A stretch of DNA of 64,000 nucleotides from Bacillota bacterium (GTDB lineage: Bacteria > Bacillota > Dehalobacteriia > UBA4068 > UBA4997). Within the stretch, counting starts at the first letter, position 1. Every line of letters starts with the position of its first letter. Below are positions 20,987 to 30,043 of the stretch, one piece after another. Both the position numbers and the translations under genes were made by a program. The stretch covers positions 1 to 64,000 of the forward strand of contig JAETNY010000008.1 of the NCBI GenBank assembly GCA_021771915.1, given 5' to 3'. Below the pieces are notes generated by a model. The model worked only from the letters and a program-made list of their open reading frames with translations, was not told the DNA's origin and ran no database searches.

Positions 20987-21382
20987 ATGAGTGATTTGGA
21001 GTCTTTATACCTTGTTAAATCAATGTATGATATACAAAACAACTTTCAGAATATTAGTCTGCTTTTTTATGCACTATTGATTTTTATGGTTTTGGATTAT
21101 ATAACCGGGGTTTTGGTAGCCACTGTACATAAAAAGATTGATAGCAAAATTGGTTTTGTTGGTATATTGAAAAAGTTTTTTATTCTCTTGATTTTTGTTA
21201 TGGGTTTGACTATCGATACATTGATTATTGGGCAGGGGCAAATGGTAACTTTGGTTATAGTATCTTTTTATATAGCCAATGAAGGGTTTAGTATATTGGA
21301 AAATGCAGAGAAACTAAATATTCCCTTGCCGCAAAAGTTACTTGAAATATTGGAACAAATAAAAAATCAAAAAAAATCTTAA
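20987..21382 (+). CDS. TcdE/UviB-type holin
   Basis: A 131-residue membrane protein of the toxin-secretion/phage-lysis holin family. Three hydrophobic segments are visible (about residues 20-37, 57-76 and 81-97), with the family signatures LDYITGVL, KIDSKIGFVGILKK and FYIANEGFSILENA. In C. difficile and C. perfringens such holins let signal-less toxins leave the cell. The chosen ATG 20987 follows GAGGTG; an upstream in-frame start at 20951 lacks one. It follows the sigma factor by 165 bases and precedes three hydrolase genes that lack signal peptides, so export of these is the likely job. Confidence 0.88.
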   Translation: MSDLESLYLVKSMYDIQNNFQNISLLFYALLIFMVLDYITGVLVATVHKKIDSKIGFVGILKKFFILLIFVMGLTIDTLIIGQGQMVTLVIVSFYIANEGFSILENAEKLNIPLPQKLLEILEQIKNQKKS

Positions 21383-21398
21383 ACTTTTAAAAAGCGTG

Positions 21399-21477
21399 TT
21401 TACAATTTTGAAAAAAATTGCTCTTTAATAGATAGACTTGCAAGTTGAATAAAAACAAAATCTATTTATTAAAGGAG
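21399..21477 (+). promoter_or_regulatory. TcdR-type promoter and hairpin leader of the C39-like hydrolase gene
   Basis: TTTACA (21399-21404), 16 bases, CTCTTT (21421-21426). Downstream, AATAGATAG (21427-21435) can pair with CTATTTATT (21462-21470), placing the ribosome binding site AAAGGAG (21471-21477) at the foot of the stem. The arrangement recurs, almost unchanged, at 27629 and 30044. Confidence 0.75.
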
Positions 21478-21487
21478 AGATGAGATT

Positions 21488-22408
21488 ATGGCAACAATGA
21501 AACCGAGTAGTACAGATTATAAGGTTTATCAAGGACCAGGTACAAACTTTGCAATTGTTGGCACTGTTAGTGGCAATGAGGATGTAACATTTATGTGGAA
21601 AGAAGGTTCTTGGATATATATTGAATACACTGTTGGTAATACAGGTTTTAAAAAATGTGGTTATGTTCAGTTAACTCAAATTAATGGTGTGGGTAATGTA
21701 ACATTTACTCCAACTATGTCTAATAGATATGTTGGTAGAGGGTGTATTCCTTTCTTTGGTCCTGGAAATAGGGGTTATAGCCATACTGATGCAATACCGC
21801 AAAAGGCTGTTGTTCAGTATACAGGAAAAAAGATTGGTAATTATGCATTTGTTCAATATAGCAGTAATCGTCGTTTTTGGATTTTTGATAATAATCTTAG
21901 TACAACAATGCCCACTACTGGCGGTTATTATACATTGCCAAATTTTTCATATAACTTTATTCAAGGTTCTAACGAGGACTGGAATAAGTTGAATCCAAAA
22001 TTTACTAGTAGTGGATGTGCGGTATGCTGCGCTGCTGATGTGGTGTCGTTTGCGGAGGGTAAATCTCTTGGCCCTGAAGCAATGTATGAAAGAAAAGTAT
22101 TTACATCAACAAGCATTGAATGTAATTGGCCTAATGCTTCTACGTTTCTTGATTGGACAGCTACTCAATATATACCACAATCACAGTATTTGGAACAAAT
22201 TAAATATCATATAAATAGTGGTTTTCCAGTTGTTATCAAACTAAAAAATAATCAACATTGGGTTGTTGCTTATGGATATAGTGAAGGAGCTTCTTCTGCT
22301 GAATATGTATATGTTAAGGACCCTATTAGTTCTAATAAGACAACTCTTAAAGATTCTTTAAGTACGCATTCTTATGATGCTTTAAAATTTGTGTATTTCA
22401 AGAAATAG
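21488..22408 (+). CDS. SH3-like repeats plus C39-like cysteine peptidase, no signal peptide
   Basis: A 306-residue protein. Two SH3b-like repeats (about residues 9-65 and 78-138) should bind cell wall. The C-terminal papain-like/C39-type domain has a candidate nucleophile Cys177 in SSGCAVCCAADVV, His257 in QHWVVAYGY and an Asp in VKDP. There is no N-terminal signal peptide or membrane segment, so export would need another route; the holin just upstream is the obvious one. It has the TcdR-type promoter and leader and is convergent with a lipoprotein gene across a shared terminator. Probable substrate: peptidoglycan cross-links, or a leader peptide. Confidence 0.8.
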   Translation: MATMKPSSTDYKVYQGPGTNFAIVGTVSGNEDVTFMWKEGSWIYIEYTVGNTGFKKCGYVQLTQINGVGNVTFTPTMSNRYVGRGCIPFFGPGNRGYSHTDAIPQKAVVQYTGKKIGNYAFVQYSSNRRFWIFDNNLSTTMPTTGGYYTLPNFSYNFIQGSNEDWNKLNPKFTSSGCAVCCAADVVSFAEGKSLGPEAMYERKVFTSTSIECNWPNASTFLDWTATQYIPQSQYLEQIKYHINSGFPVVIKLKNNQHWVVAYGYSEGASSAEYVYVKDPISSNKTTLKDSLSTHSYDALKFVYFKK

Positions 22409-22410
22409 TA

Positions 22411-22454
22411 AAATAAAATATCTTCCGGTTAAAGCCGGAAGATATTTTATTTTA
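22411..22454. terminator. Bidirectional terminator between hydrolase 1 and lipoprotein A
   Basis: A long inverted repeat centred on CTTCCGG/CCGGAAG, flanked by A-rich and T-rich arms (AATAAAATAT and ATATTTTATT), can stop transcription from both directions. It overlaps the end of the minus-strand gene. Confidence 0.85.
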
Positions 22455-23664
22455 CTTGCCAGCTAAGCTTTGAAGCGGAAATTTCGTAGGATTTATCACA
22501 TAGCCATTTGTCGTCAATTAGCTGTAAGCGTAGTGGATAATAACCATAATTAAAATGTGGATATTCTGCGCCCATTATAACAATAATTTGTTTTTCGCTG
22601 TTTTTCCAAATAAAGTAATCATCTGGCTGCCAGTTTAGCATTGTAATTGGCATACAGGCAATATTTAGTTTATATGCTAACCCCTCTGGCTGGTCAATAT
22701 AAGTCGGATAATCTTGTATAAAAAGATTATTAATGTAAAATTGGGCTAATTCATTAACAAACGCTTCATTATAGCATTGTTTAATAGCTTCGGTAGTTGT
22801 AAATTCTCGAATTAAATCGGCATAATCTTCGTCAGGTTGTTTTGTATTAATTATACCATAATAAATATCATAGTTATATTCCGGCGCATAAGTCGACACA
22901 TTAGAAAAAATTTTTCTTTCTGAATTTGGTATTATGTGAAAATTATCAGCTACATAAAGTTGATTTGCTTTGTTAGCTTTTGTTAGAGTATCTTCTAAAA
23001 TATTTTTTAATTCTGTTGGATTATAATAATAATCTTTTGGTTCTTGCTCTTGGGGGCTGAAACTTTCATCAAGTAACCATTGGTCATTTATTTTGGTTAA
23101 TGTTAATGGTAAGGTTGTTTCAATGCCGGTTAACATAAAATTACCTTTAAGCATAACTTGAAGTTTATCTTGTTTATTTATAATGATTTCTATTGGCTGA
23201 TGTTCCCATTTTATTAATGAGATTGGATAAGTCGCTAAATATCTGCATTGTAAAAGCTGATTATCATGAAATACATATTTGTTGCCATTAGATGTAAATA
23301 TATCCATTAAATATTGTTCAGCTAGAGGTGGAATAAATGTTTTTCTTATATATGTTTTTATATCATCAGTATTGTTAAATGTTTTTATTAGTTTCCAAAT
23401 ATCACCATTTGTGGGTAATGGTAATTGCTCTGATTCTACGATATAGCCATAAGATAGGTTTGATTCCTGTGTTAGAATATCATCATTTGTAGTTGAAAAT
23501 TGTCCTAGGTATATGAGATTTGCCATTTCTCCCTTGGTTAGTGTGTCATTAACAATTTGATAAACCTCATTTTGTGTGTAAAAATTATGTTTATTATCGT
23601 TACAACCAGATGAAAATAAAAATAAAATTAAAGTTACTAATAAAAAAATGTACAACTTTTTCAT
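22447..23664 (-). CDS. Lipoprotein A, candidate immunity protein for hydrolase 1
   Basis: A 405-residue lipoprotein: a hydrophobic signal ends in FSSGC, the lipobox Cys being about residue 20. The body has two related halves, each opening with a similar stretch (YTQNEVYQIVNDTLTK and YNPTELKNILEDTLTK), so an internal duplication is likely. No known family recognised. The N-terminal half resembles lipoprotein B. The start ATG 23664 follows GAGGTACGTGATT on the minus strand. It is convergent with the C39-like hydrolase, the same geometry as two other hydrolase/lipoprotein pairs. A surface lipoprotein that blocks or titrates the enzyme is an inference. Confidence 0.75.
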   Translation of the reverse strand: MKKLYIFLLVTLILFLFSSGCNDNKHNFYTQNEVYQIVNDTLTKGEMANLIYLGQFSTTNDDILTQESNLSYGYIVESEQLPLPTNGDIWKLIKTFNNTDDIKTYIRKTFIPPLAEQYLMDIFTSNGNKYVFHDNQLLQCRYLATYPISLIKWEHQPIEIIINKQDKLQVMLKGNFMLTGIETTLPLTLTKINDQWLLDESFSPQEQEPKDYYYNPTELKNILEDTLTKANKANQLYVADNFHIIPNSERKIFSNVSTYAPEYNYDIYYGIINTKQPDEDYADLIREFTTTEAIKQCYNEAFVNELAQFYINNLFIQDYPTYIDQPEGLAYKLNIACMPITMLNWQPDDYFIWKNSEKQIIVIMGAEYPHFNYGYYPLRLQLIDDKWLCDKSYEISASKLSWQVK

Positions 23665-23824
23665 AATCACGTACCTCGAAAAATATAAAATTAGAATCTT
23701 TATTCCAGTTGTTATCAGTATTGAGGGCATTTTTTCACTGTGACTAGTTATTATGACTAACAGATATTGTACCAGTTTTTTATCGCTTTCCAAATAATCC
23801 CCTTGACAAACGAAAACAATACGG

Positions 23825-24061
23825 TTATGCTCCTGAATTTTCGCTGTAAAATAACTGGTCATCTGGTGCTAATAACTGTTCATTTTTATTTTTGGTTAAG
23901 CCATAAAGACATACACTGTCAATGCTTGATGACCAAACAATTTTTTTCATGTCATTGTTGAAAGTTCTGTTGGCAGTATTGATTGTGGCAGTTATTGAAA
24001 GGTAAATAAAATTATTAGGACCGAAAATATATTCATTGTTGTGTTCTTCTTTAGTTGTCAA
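23825..24061 (-). CDS. Possible small frame between lipoproteins A and B
   Basis: A 78-residue frame overlaps the end of lipoprotein B by 11 bases, starting at TTG. It has no ribosome binding site and no signal peptide. It may be the displaced C-terminal end of a related lipoprotein or not a gene at all. The 386-base gap between lipoproteins A and B holds nothing else recognisable. Confidence 0.2.
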   Translation of the reverse strand: MTTKEEHNNEYIFGPNNFIYLSITATINTANRTFNNDMKKIVWSSSIDSVCLYGLTKNKNEQLLAPDDQLFYSENSGA

Positions 24062-25268
24062 TAGATTGAAATTCTAATTGTTTCAATTTATCATCAACAA
24101 ATGTTAGATTGATAACTTTATCGCCGGCCACATAAACCAACGTATTGTTATCAATCAGGGCGTAATCGGCTGTATGCTCATAAACGCCATAAATTATTGG
24201 CAGGCCATACGCAGGATTAATATTATCATAGGGCTTGCAATGATGAAACTTTTTTATAACACTTTCCATAGAATTGCCCAGGCGTATATTGCGAATTTCA
24301 GGCCAAAAATCGTTGGTTTGGGTTGTAATATTATTAACAGTATAATAACCGCTATTGTTCCAGTTTATCCAAGTTATAGAAAAATCAGCATAGTTATAAG
24401 TAGTGAAATCTGTGTTAGTTAAATATTCGCCTTTTTCTATATTTAATGGCTGACCATAAATTTCAATAAATTCTGCAGGTGTGATTTGGCCGTCAAAGGG
24501 AAATGTAATATCATCCATTGAAAAAGGCAAAATAGCTGGTACTGTGTCGAGCTTGCCTTGTGCAGCGTAGGATTCGTCGGTTAGCCATTTGTTGTTTACC
24601 TTGTATATATTTAACGGACGGTAGGTAGCGTTTTGGTTTTTCATAATTAGCACAATTTTATCTTGTGTGTTTAACCACACCTTGTAATCATCAAGCTGCC
24701 AAGAGCTTTGGCAAAGCTGTTCCCAGTTTTTATTGGTAAAATCTGCATAGTAATATTCAGCTGCTTCAACAATAAAGGCATCTCTAAACCATTCTCTGCT
24801 TGTATCATCATGGACAGGATATGCGTTTTTAACTTTTTCTACACGATGTAATATATCCTCAACAATATTTTGTACTTCTTTCTGTGTATAATATAAGTCG
24901 TATTCTTGCTGTTCCTGAGGATAGAAGCTTTTATTGGTTACCCACTGACCGTTTTTATAATTTAATGATAATGACAGATTGGCTATGGTGCCTGTTAAAA
25001 TAAATTCTCCTTGCAATATAACTTCCAACTTTGCCGGTTCATTTGTTATAATTTCCAAAGGTTGGTGCTGCCATTTTATTAAAGATGCGTTTAATACATT
25101 TTTATCCATAGTTTCTAAAACTTTTTGATTTGTTAATTCGGCTTGTGTTAGGGTTTTATCAATAATTTGATAAACTTCATCTGGAGTATAAGCCTTGGGG
25201 GGGGTATTTTTACAGCCAGTTATAAATATAGTTAATATTACTAATATAAAAATATAAATTTTTTTCAT
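24051..25268 (-). CDS. Lipoprotein B, paralogue of lipoprotein A
   Basis: A 405-residue lipoprotein with signal IFILVILTIFITGC. After the lipobox it shares with lipoprotein A the opening YTPDEVYQIIDKTLTQAEL, the phrase SLIKWQHQPLEI and the later YYTQKEVQNIVEDIL repeat. The C-terminal 170 residues differ and resemble a beta-rich domain. No function known. It is third in a likely minus-strand transcript from 27592 (29 bases after gene C). The start context CCTCT...ATG (GAGAGGTATAGTATTATG on the minus strand) is nearly identical to those of the other lipoprotein genes, evidence of cassette duplication. Confidence 0.75.
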   Translation of the reverse strand: MKKIYIFILVILTIFITGCKNTPPKAYTPDEVYQIIDKTLTQAELTNQKVLETMDKNVLNASLIKWQHQPLEIITNEPAKLEVILQGEFILTGTIANLSLSLNYKNGQWVTNKSFYPQEQQEYDLYYTQKEVQNIVEDILHRVEKVKNAYPVHDDTSREWFRDAFIVEAAEYYYADFTNKNWEQLCQSSWQLDDYKVWLNTQDKIVLIMKNQNATYRPLNIYKVNNKWLTDESYAAQGKLDTVPAILPFSMDDITFPFDGQITPAEFIEIYGQPLNIEKGEYLTNTDFTTYNYADFSITWINWNNSGYYTVNNITTQTNDFWPEIRNIRLGNSMESVIKKFHHCKPYDNINPAYGLPIIYGVYEHTADYALIDNNTLVYVAGDKVINLTFVDDKLKQLEFQSIDN

Positions 25269-25297
25269 AATACTATACCTCTCAATAAACAGATTAT

Positions 25298-26329
25298 TTA
25301 TTTTGTTACATTGCTGCTATTTGGTAAATCACTTTCCTTTATAATTTCCGGCACAAAATATTCATTTTGTGCCATTTCCAAATTAATACGCAGAAATTGC
25401 TTTGTATTATTGTGGTATTCTGTTATATAAACATAATTGTCATATATGAAAGCGTCAAAACTATGATATGGCGGTACATCATAAATTATTTTGACATCAC
25501 CATCCGCATAAAAGGCGGTCAGCATTTCGGCGTTGGGCATTGGTGGATCATAATATCGAAACGTACACCCCAGCTTTTTTGCCATAGTTTCTGTTTCATC
25601 AGGAAACATACCGTCAAAATTATGCCAGGCTGTTGATTCATTAATAGCAGCATAATTGCGGTAATAATTACCTGTTTCGTCAACTGAAATAATGGCGCTT
25701 TGGCCAACATCTAAAAGCTTGCGATTATTTTCCAATAACATTTGCTTAAGATAAGTTTGGCTTAACAATTCGTTAAACTGCCTGCGGTTAGAAAAGTTCT
25801 GCTCTTGATTACAAACTATGATAAAGCTTTGCCCTAGCTTGCTTTGCCAAATAATCTTTTTGCCAAGTGCCTCGCCAATGGAGCGCAGCGGCAAATACAG
25901 CGTATCGTTGTGCACTAAAGGAGCTGTATCAATATTTAGTTGCTCGTTGTTGACTAACATAACACTGCTGGACGGTTTGATTATGGTTTTATGATTGTTT
26001 AATGTGATGATTGCTTGTTGTTCGTTGCTATTCCATGCTACATTGGCGCCGCAGGCTTCACCAATTAATCGCAGTGGCAGCATTGTACGGCCATTTTCCA
26101 TTAATATAGGCAGGTTAGTAGCTTGGCGCTGACCGTTAATATAATATGCAGTTTCGTTATCCGACTGCTCTGTGAATATGGATTCGTTATAAACAGAGTC
26201 ATCATAAAATTTGGTTGATATACAAATAAAAAAGTTTGGCTGTTCTGTGATTTGCGCAAAAGCTGTGTTTGGCAGAAATACCCAGATGGATAATAATATT
26301 GAAAAAAATATTTGTTTATATGATTTCAT
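25298..26329 (-). CDS. Secreted protein with copper-amine-oxidase N-like domains (C)
   Basis: A 343-residue exported protein. A signal peptide (IFFSILLSIWVFLPNTAFA) precedes a copper-amine-oxidase N-terminal-like domain of the kind common in surface proteins of Bacillota (GRTMLPLRLIGEACGANVAW, then TLYLPLRSIGEALGKKIIW). The C-terminal half (about 180 residues) is of unknown type. These domains usually act as extracellular binding or scaffold modules, not oxidases. A GGAGG-type ribosome binding site precedes the ATG. It lies between paralogues D and B. Confidence 0.8.
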   Translation of the reverse strand: MKSYKQIFFSILLSIWVFLPNTAFAQITEQPNFFICISTKFYDDSVYNESIFTEQSDNETAYYINGQRQATNLPILMENGRTMLPLRLIGEACGANVAWNSNEQQAIITLNNHKTIIKPSSSVMLVNNEQLNIDTAPLVHNDTLYLPLRSIGEALGKKIIWQSKLGQSFIIVCNQEQNFSNRRQFNELLSQTYLKQMLLENNRKLLDVGQSAIISVDETGNYYRNYAAINESTAWHNFDGMFPDETETMAKKLGCTFRYYDPPMPNAEMLTAFYADGDVKIIYDVPPYHSFDAFIYDNYVYITEYHNNTKQFLRINLEMAQNEYFVPEIIKESDLPNSSNVTK

Positions 26330-26374
26330 AAAAAACCTCCAAAAAGTCCTAAAAATGTATCACAGGCTTTGTGA

Positions 26375-27592
26375 TTATTCTGGTAAAGAAAAAGTGTATT
26401 GCATATAACTGGCCTGCTTTTGTTGTTCAGTTGTTTCCATACGACGGTCATAACCGAAAATAGTTACTTTGTTGTTTTCAATTTGCCATTGCTGGAAAGT
26501 GCCAGCTACATCGAAACCATAAAAATAACCCGGTGTGCCCAGCTGATGTTTCGTTCCTGTGGCAAAATCATAATAAGTCAGATTAGTTTTGTTATAATCC
26601 CAAACGTCTTCATTGTCAAAATGATGTAATGTCAGAACACCATTTGTCAGGACTTGTATTGCGGCAAAATTAATTTCTTCTGTTAAAAAGCGCCAGTGCG
26701 CCTGGCGAATATTCTTATTGTCCAGGTAATACAAAGTAGTGCAGCCTCGTAAATCCCAACCATTGCTTTCATTGCGGCGCATCAGCCAGCCATTGGGCGT
26801 TTCCTGCCAAAAACAAACGCCGTTAGTAAACGTGCTGCTTTTATCTATTATGTCGGGAATATTTGGGTTTATTATTGGAGAGCCGCCATTATTTAAAAGC
26901 TGCGGTTCAAAATCAGCATAATATAAATCCTGCAAAAACAGTTGATTGTCATTAAGAAAAATAGTGATGTATTTATTGGCAAAAATAATGTTTTTTTCAT
27001 TATATAATAAGGAAAGACAGCAATCGTAAAAATGGTCGATACCGGAGGTGTTTGCTTCGGTAGGAAAATCGCTGTTTTTATCATACATAAATATCAAATT
27101 ATGTGGTAGTTTGTATGGTTCAGAATAGTAGGTTTGAAAATTCTCCAGCCAATCTACCTGCTTATTAAGTGTTTCACCAACAGCGCGCAGGGGTATCCAA
27201 ACAGTGCCGTTTTCTTCATAAGGTGCGGCAGCCATTTTTTTTGTTTGACCATTCAATAATATATCGGCACTGCCGATTTGCATTTGTATTTTTTGTCTAT
27301 TTTGTTCCAAAAAGATACTGCCTTGAGTATAATTTACCTGCCAACCCAAGTTTTCAGATATAAAGCGTAAAGGCAGCCAAACCATGCCATTACGCATTTT
27401 TACATTTGCTCCTGTTTTTAATTGTCCGTCAACAATGGCCTTATTGCTATCGGTTGATAAAATCAGACTGTTAGCATAGTTTTCTGCTGGTATGGCCGGA
27501 AAAATTGCTGTTATATTATCAGCGGCAAAAGCCATTTTATATGACAACAAACAGAATAAAGAAATTGCAACCAATAAGAAAAATCTTTTCAT
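26375..27592 (-). CDS. Secreted protein with copper-amine-oxidase N-like domains (D)
   Basis: A 405-residue exported protein related to C: signal peptide (FFLLVAISLFCLLSYKMAFA), then MVWLPLRFISENLGWQV and GTVWIPLRAVGETLNKQVDW repeats, then a long C-terminal domain rich in aromatic residues that may be a beta propeller. It is first in the minus-strand series D-C-B-A. Its start is only 37 bases from the TTTACA box of the M23 hydrolase promoter on the other strand, so the two genes are divergent and share a regulatory region. Confidence 0.8.
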   Translation of the reverse strand: MKRFFLLVAISLFCLLSYKMAFAADNITAIFPAIPAENYANSLILSTDSNKAIVDGQLKTGANVKMRNGMVWLPLRFISENLGWQVNYTQGSIFLEQNRQKIQMQIGSADILLNGQTKKMAAAPYEENGTVWIPLRAVGETLNKQVDWLENFQTYYSEPYKLPHNLIFMYDKNSDFPTEANTSGIDHFYDCCLSLLYNEKNIIFANKYITIFLNDNQLFLQDLYYADFEPQLLNNGGSPIINPNIPDIIDKSSTFTNGVCFWQETPNGWLMRRNESNGWDLRGCTTLYYLDNKNIRQAHWRFLTEEINFAAIQVLTNGVLTLHHFDNEDVWDYNKTNLTYYDFATGTKHQLGTPGYFYGFDVAGTFQQWQIENNKVTIFGYDRRMETTEQQKQASYMQYTFSLPE

Positions 27593-27628
27593 AAATACTA
27601 TACCTCACAAAAAAAATTTAAAAGTATG

Positions 27629-27702
27629 TTTACAAATTTGAAAAAATTACTCTTTAGTAGATAGACTTGCAGGTCAAATAAAAAATCTATTTATTAAAGG
27701 AG
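27629..27702 (+). promoter_or_regulatory. TcdR-type promoter and hairpin leader of the M23 hydrolase gene
   Basis: TTTACA (27629-27634), 15 bases, CTCTTT (27650-27655). AGTAGATAG (27656-27664) can pair with CTATTTATT (27687-27695), followed directly by AAAGGAG. It is nearly identical to the leaders at 21399 and 30044. Confidence 0.75.
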
Positions 27703-27712
27703 AAATGAAATT

Positions 27713-28750
27713 ATGTCTAAAATTACTGGAAATGCAACTGTATATTATGGTCCCAATCCGTCTACTTACAATTCAAATGGCTCGGTATTAAAATCAGGTG
27801 ATATTGTTACAGCGCTTTGGAAAGAAAATAATTATGTTCATATTGAATATACTTCTGGCAGTAAAAAAAAGCGTGGTTTTGTTGAGGCTGGGGTGATTAC
27901 TGTGCAAGAAAGCATTGCTGGTATTACTAATGCAAGAGCCGTTCGCTATGTAGGTATTGCCGGTAGCTCATATGATGGTCCTGGCACTAATTACATGGAG
28001 AACAAGCCTTTGCCGAAAGGTAAAAAGGTTTGGTTTGTCGGCCAAAAGCCAAATGGCTATGCTTGTATTGAGTATTCTATTGGTGCTAATGATGATAAAA
28101 ATAAAATCAGAGTTTATATGCTTGCCAGTAAATTGTCTGATAGCTTTAACATCGGTGGACAAACTTTTAAACAGGGTGATAAATTGCCGTCCGGTTATCC
28201 TTATGCAGGTAGAACCGTTAATCAGGGTTTTAATGATGAAAAAACAAGTTTAAGAGGTCATTTGGGTTATGATATAAGTGGTAAACAAGGTGATACTATT
28301 GTTGCTATTGAGGATGGTACTGTTGTAAGTACGACTCAGTCATTAAGTTCTACAACTTATAATGGACGTGTCGTTACTTTACAGCATAGTAAAAATGGCA
28401 AGACGTTTTATTCTTCTTATTGTCATTTGTCGGCTGTTTCCGTAAGTGTTGGCGATACGGTTAAAAAGAATGGCAAAATAGGTGAGATGGGCGGTTCTGG
28501 TGAAAATGGGGAAAATACTTTTGGGGTTCATCTGCATTTGGCTGTATATACAGGTCAAAAGTCTTCTTCTCCTAATGGCTATTGTGCTGCTATACCTCAT
28601 AAAAAAAGATTTGAAGAAGTTGCTGCCAACTATGCTAATCCATATTATTATGGTTCTAACACAACAAACTATCCTCGTTGTGGTGGCGTTAAATTTTATG
28701 ATCCTTATGCTGCAATAACAAGTGGTTATAGCGTATTTGACAAATGTTAA
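27713..28750 (+). CDS. SH3-like repeats plus M23 (LytM-type) endopeptidase, no signal peptide
   Basis: A 345-residue zinc metallopeptidase. Two SH3b-like repeats (about residues 5-62 and 75-140) come first. The M23 domain holds the zinc ligands His183 and Asp187 in GHLGYD, the catalytic His238 in CHLS, and His273/His275 in VHLHL. M23 enzymes cut peptidoglycan cross-bridges. The protein has no signal peptide. It shares its domain plan, promoter and leader with the C39-like protein at 21488, showing gain of different catalytic domains on one template. It is convergent with lipoprotein E. Confidence 0.85.
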   Translation: MSKITGNATVYYGPNPSTYNSNGSVLKSGDIVTALWKENNYVHIEYTSGSKKKRGFVEAGVITVQESIAGITNARAVRYVGIAGSSYDGPGTNYMENKPLPKGKKVWFVGQKPNGYACIEYSIGANDDKNKIRVYMLASKLSDSFNIGGQTFKQGDKLPSGYPYAGRTVNQGFNDEKTSLRGHLGYDISGKQGDTIVAIEDGTVVSTTQSLSSTTYNGRVVTLQHSKNGKTFYSSYCHLSAVSVSVGDTVKKNGKIGEMGGSGENGENTFGVHLHLAVYTGQKSSSPNGYCAAIPHKKRFEEVAANYANPYYYGSNTTNYPRCGGVKFYDPYAAITSGYSVFDKC

Positions 28751-28761
28751 AATGATTGCTA

Positions 28762-28788
28762 AGAGAGGGTATAACGCCATCTCTTTTT
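28762..28788. terminator. Terminator between hydrolase 2 and lipoprotein E
   Basis: An imperfect inverted repeat (AGAGAGGGT with GCCATCTCT) followed by TTTTT lies between the two convergent stops. Confidence 0.5.
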
Positions 28789-30007
28789 ATTGAATTTTGG
28801 CTGTAAGTCCGACTATAAATTGAACGCTATCACTGTTTTCCTGCCAAGTAAACAGAACCTGACCGTCTTCGGTAATAGATAATAAATTCAGGTTACAGGT
28901 ATAAGGAAACTCTAAAACCGTTCGCGGAGTCATTGTGGCAAAATCAACAACTATAATTCGTGAGCGTTCATTATATTCATTTAAAATAGGATTATCATAG
29001 TGCGTATCCCCACCGGGCAAGGGATTAGGCTCGGCAATTACATATGCTAAATACTCAGCATTGTAAACAGGGGCAGGCGTATCAGGTGAAACATTTAAAT
29101 CGTCAGGCAAGGTTTTATACTCTCCCTCAGTTTTATTGAGCAAATCCACCTGCCTAACATATATATTCCCATAACCATAGCCAATGTTTTCCTGAAAACA
29201 GGGAAATATTGTGTTGTTTTGTTTTTCCCAGACATTATACCAAAAATCACTCAAACTGCCGGCTTCGGTTTGCCAAATTTGCTCGCTGGCTAAATTTATC
29301 ACCCAAATTTCATAAGGGCTAGACGCATTACAAAGAAAATATATTTCTTCATCACCCGGCAGAAAATTCAAACATTTCGGTCCCAAATTAGGGTCGGCGT
29401 AATATTCATCATACCAATAAGGTGTGTTTTTAGTATTAAACAGCAGGTGATTTTCATTATTTGTTAGATTATAATAATTTAAGCCTGTAATCGGATTGTC
29501 ATAAACAATCTTCTGTAAATCCTCTGAAACAGTGTATTGAATCCAGTTATCAGGATATTCGTAGTTATTCATACCGTCAAACATTGGCTTTGGCAAAGCT
29601 GTTTTATCTGAAATAATTTGCAAATCAAAATTGACAGCGTAAAATTCCTGCTGATTGCCGATAATTATTTTATCATTACACACTCTGATTATTCTACTGT
29701 TGCCTAAATAAAGCCTTTGAGTTATTTGGTTGGATGATAAATCGTATAGCCATAGCATATTGTCATGACTATTGTCATAATAAAAGCTCCAAATTATTAT
29801 ATGGTTATTATCAATTTGGTTAGCGTGTAAAGAATAATAGTTTTGCAAATCTCCTGTTGCCCAATCTATTGTGGTAAAGCTGCCGACAAAAAGATTGTCG
29901 TCAATGGCAAGATTATCTTGCGGCGGTTCATCTTTGGAAACGATTGCGGTCGTACAGCCAGATAAAATTAACAATAGCATTAGGGAAAATATTAATAATC
30001 TTTTCAT
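28787..30007 (-). CDS. Lipoprotein E, beta-propeller-like, candidate immunity protein
   Basis: A 406-residue lipoprotein with lipobox LILSGC near residue 19. The mature part has repeated short blade-like segments (MLWLYDLSSNQITQRLYLG, YEIWVINLASEQIWQTEAG, SRIIVVDFATMTPRTVLEF) suggestive of a TolB-like beta propeller. No known family assigned. The start is ATG 30007 with GAGGT upstream. The gene is convergent with the M23 hydrolase and divergent from the CHAP hydrolase promoter 37 bases away, repeating the spacing seen at 27592/27629. Confidence 0.75.
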   Translation of the reverse strand: MKRLLIFSLMLLLILSGCTTAIVSKDEPPQDNLAIDDNLFVGSFTTIDWATGDLQNYYSLHANQIDNNHIIIWSFYYDNSHDNMLWLYDLSSNQITQRLYLGNSRIIRVCNDKIIIGNQQEFYAVNFDLQIISDKTALPKPMFDGMNNYEYPDNWIQYTVSEDLQKIVYDNPITGLNYYNLTNNENHLLFNTKNTPYWYDEYYADPNLGPKCLNFLPGDEEIYFLCNASSPYEIWVINLASEQIWQTEAGSLSDFWYNVWEKQNNTIFPCFQENIGYGYGNIYVRQVDLLNKTEGEYKTLPDDLNVSPDTPAPVYNAEYLAYVIAEPNPLPGGDTHYDNPILNEYNERSRIIVVDFATMTPRTVLEFPYTCNLNLLSITEDGQVLFTWQENSDSVQFIVGLTAKIQ

Positions 30008-30043
30008 AATACTATACCTCACAAAAAAAAATTAAAAAGTATG

